Under the pieces are notes generated by a model. It was not told where the DNA came from and made no database searches. It saw only the letters and a list, made by a program, of their open reading frames with translations. Below are positions 63,451-64,000 of a DNA stretch of 64,000 nucleotides, piece after piece. A program made the position numbers and the translations under genes. This DNA is from Brevundimonas sp. (lineage in GTDB: Bacteria > Pseudomonadota > Alphaproteobacteria > Caulobacterales > Caulobacteraceae). Each line of letters opens with the position of its first letter. Position 1 is the first letter of the stretch. The stretch covers positions 1-64,000 of the forward strand of contig NZ_SDZL01000021.1 of assembly GCF_004210735.1 (NCBI RefSeq). The letters run 5' to 3'.

Positions 63451-64000
63451 CTTCTTCTTCCGGCCGGTGCACCAGCGACACCAGCACGATGGAAATGATC
63501 ATCAGCAGGAACCACGACCCCAGCTTGGCCAGGGACACCATCTCCCACCCGTCCGCCTGCCCCGGATAGACCCAGGCGCGCCCCAGCGTGCCCAGGTTCT
63601 CGGCGAACCAGATGAACACCGCCACCAGCCCGAACCCCAGCAGCAGCGGCATCGACCGCCGCCGCCGGTCTGCGGTGAAGTAAAACCACCCCCGCCCGAA
63701 CAGCAGCGCCGTCGCCGCGAACAGCGCCAGCCGCACGTCCGGCAGCCAGTGGTGCGCAAAGAAGTTCACGTAAATCGCCGCCGCCAGCAGCCACGTCACC
63801 CACAGCGGCGGATACCCCCGCACCCGAATGTGAAAGATGCGCTGGACCCGCGCGATATAGCTGCCGACCGCCGCATACATGAAGCCCGAGAACAGCGGCA
63901 CCGCCCCGATCCTCAGGATGCTGTCCTCGGGATAGATCCACGACCCGTGCGCCGTCTTGAACAACTCCATGATCGTCCCGGCGACATGGAACAGGAAGAT
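63434..64000 (-). CDS. DUF817 membrane protein (5' partial)
   Basis: The frame is open to the right edge, so the N-terminus is outside the window. The visible C-terminal 188 residues have about five transmembrane helices and the DUF817 signature HGSWIYPEDSILRIGAVPLF with FSGFMYAAVGSYIARV, then WFYFTADRRRRSMPLLLGFG and a last helix before HRPEEEVTAVA. The family is a multi-spanning inner-membrane protein of unknown function. Confidence 0.85.
   Translation of the reverse strand: MFLFHVAGTIMELFKTAHGSWIYPEDSILRIGAVPLFSGFMYAAVGSYIARVQRIFHIRVRGYPPLWVTWLLAAAIYVNFFAHHWLPDVRLALFAATALLFGRGWFYFTADRRRRSMPLLLGFGLVAVFIWFAENLGTLGRAWVYPGQADGWEMVSLAKLGSWFLLMIISIVLVSLVHRPEEEVTAVA

Overview
The window is a high-GC chromosomal segment from an alphaproteobacterium, most likely Caulobacterales and Brevundimonas-like. 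The reasons are the gene order rpsR-rplI, then dnaB, alr, radA, cvpA and purF; several TonB-dependent receptors; the ECF sigma / ChrR system; small alphaproteobacterial families such as DUF3126; and the strong CTG/GCC codon bias. The genus is an inference from gene content. I saw no tRNA, rRNA, CRISPR array, prophage or complete insertion sequence.

Layout. 1-905: the end of the rpsR-rplI ribosomal operon, closed by a clear intrinsic terminator. 951-3820: a SAM-I (S-box) riboswitch, a 32-codon Cys-rich small ORF with two tandem hairpins at its stop codon, and a TonB-dependent receptor. 3918-14181: housekeeping genes (dnaB, alr, radA, cvpA, purF) with small enzymes between them. 14178-20729, minus strand: lprI-like, der, bamB, a YfgM-like TPR protein, panB, and an ECF sigma / anti-sigma / DUF6249 module. 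A second, similar three-gene module lies at 21744-22992, beyond an endonuclease/exonuclease/phosphatase lipoprotein gene. 23594-29881: a compact terminal-oxidase locus (fused subunit I-III, cytochrome c-tailed subunit II, three further cytochromes and a CtaG assembly factor).

29937-38632 is catabolic and accessory. It holds an aldehyde dehydrogenase, then a block made of a parallel beta-helix lipoprotein, a diheme SO2930-family cytochrome, a class-3 aldehyde dehydrogenase, a TetR regulator with a visible palindromic operator, and a divergent TonB receptor. I consider this block the best candidate for an uncharacterised system. 38707-44681 is a singlet-oxygen/lipid stress island: sigma-E and ChrR, with a flavoprotein, DUF1365, a cyclopropane-synthase-family methyltransferase, DUF1295 and DUF2177. 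Two promoters of the form TGATCC-N18-TATTRG tie it together. The ChrR here has lost most of its N-terminal zinc ligands.

44743-49997 is a guanine-nucleotide operon (guaB, MAPEG, rsmB, MTA/SAH nucleosidase, guaA). guaA carries an internal deletion plus frameshift that removes the glutaminase His/Glu region, while its ATP-pyrophosphatase half stays open. 50126-64000 is mostly housekeeping: rlmE, ppiB, an M28 peptidase, ligA, an exonuclease, a truncated DUF2147 remnant, an M24 peptidase, a REPIN-like inverted repeat, prmA, an Ala/Lys-rich H1-like protein, DUF3126, cysE, a NUDIX protein, a nitroreductase and a partial DUF817 gene. The 5' end of ligA and a short stretch inside radA use codons very unlike the rest of the window, which suggests mosaic recombination.
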